Assembly: GCA_947177595.1 (NCBI GenBank)
Contig: CAMWUZ010000048.1
Coordinates: 1-9,655, forward strand
From: an uncultured Porphyromonadaceae bacterium
GTDB taxonomy: Bacteria; Bacteroidota; Bacteroidia; Bacteroidales; Muribaculaceae
DNA length: 9,655 bases
Direction: 5' to 3'
In this document: in pieces, positions 8,401 through 9,655 of the stretch
Layout: each line of letters begins with the position of its first letter
Position numbering within the stretch: the stretch's first letter is position 1
Program-made: the position numbers and the translations under genes
The notes under the pieces: generated by a model
Told to the model about the DNA's origin: nothing
What the model saw: only the letters and a program-made list of their open reading frames with translations
The model's database searches: none

Positions 8401-9273
8401 CTCTCCCTGTGTCTTCATCCATTCCTGCTTGGTATATCGCATTCGTGATGGATCGGTGAGATTACTGTTGGTACTTACGCAGATAAGGCGGTCGTGTGCT
8501 TCTGCATCCGATTCATTTACAAAGTGCACGTCATTAGTAGCAATGAGCTTGATATCCAATGACCGTGCGATATCAATCAATTCAATATTTACCGCTTGCT
8601 GAATTTCATAAACATCAGTGTTGCCACCCGGTGCACTGGTTTTATGTCGCTGCAATTCAATGTAGTAATCTTCACCAAAAGTATCTTTCCACCATTTAAC
8701 ACTATCGATGGCTTCTTTCTTTTTACCTTCACGTAAAAGTCTCGGAATCTCGCCACCTAAGCAAGCTGATGCAATAATCAGCCCCTCGCTATGGGCTGCA
8801 ATTTCTTTTTTGTCGGTTCGTGGATGAGTGTAAAAACCTTCAGTCCAAGCCTTGCTCACTAATTTGATGAGGTTTTTATAACCGGTATGGTTTTTGGCCA
8901 GAACAATCAGATGTCGCCCGGTGTCACGTTTGTCGCTTCTATCATAGAGAGAATCGTTTGCCACATACATTTCGCAACCGATTATCAGCTTGAAATCTTT
9001 TGATTTTATGCGGTTTATCCTATTCCTGAATTTTTCAATAGTGGGTTCATCACCTTTAGCCTCCGCTTTTTCTAGACCTTTTTTATATCCTTTCATGCAT
9101 CCCCCGTTCACATAATTATATGCCTCCTTGATGCCAAACATATTGCCATGATCAGTTATGGCTATTCCCGCCATACCGTCATCAAGTGCCTTATCTATAA
9201 GTGCGGCAACAGATGCTTGTCCGTCAAGAAGTGAATATTGGGTGTGAACGTGTAGATGAATAAAAGGTGTCAT
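5467..9273 (-). CDS. dnaE: DNA polymerase III subunit alpha (DnaE)
   Basis: The replicative polymerase subunit of the Pol III holoenzyme, 1268 residues (E. coli DnaE is 1160). Domains in order: an N-terminal PHP domain (about 3-325) beginning HLHVHTQYSLLDG; palm with GPGRGSAAGSAVAYCLGI (449-466) and the catalytic acids D491 and D493 in LPDIDIDF, with the third, D660, in IKMDFLGLKTL; fingers (about 690-900) with YRPGPMDYIPDFI (739-751) and FNKSHATCYSW (850-860); a helix-hairpin-helix (LAAIKGIGENVVNAIL, 929-944); a probable clamp-binding motif near MSLFG (1024-1028); and an OB fold (about 1098-1175). The PHP metal ligands known from bacterial PHP domains all appear present (see findings). ATG 9273 is fixed by an in-frame TAG two codons upstream. 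The C-terminal tail after the OB fold is like DnaE1, not PolC, which has an inserted exonuclease. No frameshift is seen. A consensus promoter lies 51-82 bases upstream. Confidence 0.98.
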   Translation of the reverse strand: MTPFIHLHVHTQYSLLDGQASVAALIDKALDDGMAGIAITDHGNMFGIKEAYNYVNGGCMKGYKKGLEKAEAKGDEPTIEKFRNRINRIKSKDFKLIIGCEMYVANDSLYDRSDKRDTGRHLIVLAKNHTGYKNLIKLVSKAWTEGFYTHPRTDKKEIAAHSEGLIIASACLGGEIPRLLREGKKKEAIDSVKWWKDTFGEDYYIELQRHKTSAPGGNTDVYEIQQAVNIELIDIARSLDIKLIATNDVHFVNESDAEAHDRLICVSTNSNLTDPSRMRYTKQEWMKTQGEMNVIFGDIPESLENTLEILGKIENYSIDHGPIMPFFNIPEEFGTEEQYRERITEQQLFDEFTRDENGNVVLSQEKAEEKIEKLGGYDKLYRIKLEADYLAKLAYEGAARRYGTPLTNELEERIKFELHIMKTMGFPGYFLIVQDFINVARHELGVSVGPGRGSAAGSAVAYCLGITQIDPVKYDLLFERFLNPDRISLPDIDIDFDDDGRADVLRYVTEKYGEEKVAHIITYGTMAAKSAIKDVARIEQLPLSESDRLTKLIPRRMPEVNGKALDPTLANCYEYVPDFKNELHSPNPLVVETLRYAKELEGNVRNTGVHACGVIICRDDITDWVPVSTAVDKASDSKEKFIVTQYEGKVIEETGLIKMDFLGLKTLSIIKEAISNIKRTRNIDIDMDSIPIDDKATYQLYCDGNTVGTFQFESAGMQKYLRELQPSTFEDLIAMNALYRPGPMDYIPDFIARKHGREPIVYDIPEMEKYLKDTYGVTVYQEQVMLLSRLLANFTRGQSDTLRKAMGKKLIDKMNELEKLFMEGGQANGHNPEVLSKIWNDWKKFASYAFNKSHATCYSWVAFQTAYLKANYPAEYMAAVLTRNRSDISKLTVFMEECKRMHIDIKGPCVNESFLEFGVNSHGDIRFGLAAIKGIGENVVNAILTARDAGGPFESIYDFVERVNLGAVNRRVIESLAYAGAFDCFQNELRREDFFEKNSKGETFAESLVKYGQLLQADKQNRGMSLFGEEDVEITSAGRPPINPAIPWINAFKLQKERELVGIYHSAHPLDPYYVELTYAMTPLKDYKSEDVAENTDYTYGGFVVDFTSKQTAKGDMMGILKLEDMSGTAEITLFGNTYYEFSKYCIANTALYIKGKYSKNRDNRLLFKISKVGLLNDLRGKLVKGIVMTLDFPQINNTTMDVLSELVRNDIAENVSKGSLTIKIFENNANRFLRFDSPYSMPLDRKTLESISDLGIQFKLEKVEENV

Positions 9274-9323
9274 ATTCTATATGTAATTTAATTAAGGTGT
9301 ATGTGTAATACCCGCTGTGACTA

Positions 9324-9355
9324 CAAAATTAAATAGAATTAGTGCTACTTCAAAA
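9324..9355 (-). promoter_or_regulatory. dnaE promoter
   Basis: On the minus strand, TTTTG (9355-9351), 19 bp, then TAATTTTG (9331-9324) is a full match to the Bacteroidetes promoter pattern TTTG-N19-21-TAnnTTTG. Transcription should start near 9317, giving a leader of about 44 bases before ATG 9273. A second -7-like octamer, TACTTTTG (9358-9351), overlaps the -33 element but has no well-spaced -33 of its own. Confidence 0.75.
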
Positions 9356-9537
9356 GTATGGATGTTAAATATCCCAACAGTGTAGAAAAGTTGATTTTGT
9401 CCTCAAAGGTGGCGAAATATAGGCATTATGCTTAATAAATGTTAAATATGGGACATTCTGAATATGGGTATTCAAGTGATTGATAAAGTGATAAGTGTAG
9501 TGAGGAAGAAAAATGACATAAAAAGTTAGTGAACAAA

Positions 9538-9569
9538 TTTGGAGATTAAGAGAAATGATTGTAACTTTG
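9538..9569 (+). promoter_or_regulatory. Strong promoter, probably of an rRNA operon
   Basis: TTTG (9538-9541), 20 bp, then TAACTTTG (9562-9569) is an exact match to the Bacteroidetes -33/-7 consensus. An A-rich stretch just upstream (about 9501-9525) could act as an UP element. Transcription would start near 9576. The downstream sequence resembles an rRNA leader, so this is probably a growth-regulated rRNA promoter. Confidence 0.78.
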
Positions 9570-9575
9570 CACTCG

Positions 9576-9655
9576 CTTTTGAGAAATAAAGCGTGAGAGC
9601 ACATTGAAAGATTTACAATAGACAAGAAGTAGTACAAGAGTCAAGAGAAGATCCG
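9576..9655 (+). ncRNA. Partial 5' leader of a putative 16S-23S-5S rRNA operon
   Basis: The stretch containing ACATTGAAAGATTTAC (9601-9616) and AAGTAGTACAAGAG (9626-9639) resembles, from memory, the conserved leader found just before 16S rRNA in Bacteroidales genomes, where it is thought to serve antitermination and rRNA processing. It follows a consensus promoter and has no start codon leading to an open frame. A bulged hairpin pairs CTCGCTTT (9572-9579) with AAAGCGTGAG (9588-9597) at or just before the expected transcript start. The mature 16S rRNA would begin beyond the right edge and is not in the window, so this identification rests on recalled similarity. Confidence 0.62.

Larger units (their letters stand above)
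9274..9655. other. Divergent intergenic region, dnaE to a probable rRNA operon
   Basis: These 382 bases hold no convincing protein gene. The dnaE promoter occupies the left side and the putative rRNA promoter and leader the right side. The middle (about 9360-9537) is A+T-rich. It contains a direct repeat ATGTTAAATAT (9362-9372 and 9439-9449) and a small 5-bp hairpin GAATA-TGGG-TATTC (9460-9473). Neither has a recognised role. A 90-codon minus-strand frame here is rejected because it runs antisense through the leader and promoter. Confidence 0.7.

Noticed and set aside
9362..9449. Direct repeat ATGTTAAATAT as a regulator-binding pair
   Set aside because: Eleven A/T-rich bases in an A/T-rich spacer can repeat by chance, and the spacing (77 bases) and position match no known operator.
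9365..9637. 90-codon minus-strand open frame
   Set aside because: It runs antisense through the probable rRNA leader and promoter, has A/T-driven composition, no recognisable motif, and is better explained as chance.
1..9655. Mobile element, CRISPR array, tRNA, or defence system
   Set aside because: I found no transposase or integrase, no regularly spaced repeats, no cloverleaf-type sequence and no defence-type domain. All long genes are housekeeping or envelope-type.

Overview
The window looks like a chromosomal core segment of a Bacteroidales bacterium, possibly near Muribaculaceae or Bacteroidaceae (family not fixed). The evidence is repeated Bacteroidetes-type promoters (TTTG or TTG, about 20 bp, TAnnTTTG), the lack of clear Shine-Dalgarno sequences, the protein types (a long DnaE with a PHP domain, a PQQ-like propeller lipoprotein), and a right edge that resembles a Bacteroidales rRNA leader.

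Layout: bases 28-1749 (+) encode a cytoplasmic GH13 alpha-amylase-type glycosidase, and 1810-2754 (+) encode ribose-phosphate pyrophosphokinase (prs) behind a possible promoter of its own. A perfect 19-bp stem-loop at 2773-2816 closes this strand and faces the convergent minus-strand block. Between it and the next gene lies a second, imperfect palindromic element (2880-2916) that may be a dispersed intergenic repeat. On the minus strand, a PQQ-like beta-propeller lipoprotein (start corrected to 5379) and a secreted alpha/beta-hydrolase (TTG start at 3799, overlapping the lipoprotein stop codon) form a two-gene unit with a consensus promoter at 5401-5431. Upstream of that is dnaE, the replicative polymerase alpha subunit (9273 down to 5467).

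The last 382 bases hold no protein gene. They carry a consensus minus-strand promoter for dnaE and, divergently, a consensus plus-strand promoter followed by about 80 bases resembling the 5' leader of a 16S rRNA operon, whose mature rRNA would begin beyond the window.

The genes cover glucan breakdown, PRPP synthesis for nucleotides, replication and probably ribosome production. I see no mobile element, CRISPR array, tRNA or phage gene, and no defence or other undescribed multi-gene system. The least explained unit is the lipoprotein/esterase pair. The most useful annotation results are the two start-codon decisions, the paired divergent promoters and the intact metal-site residues in the DnaE PHP domain.
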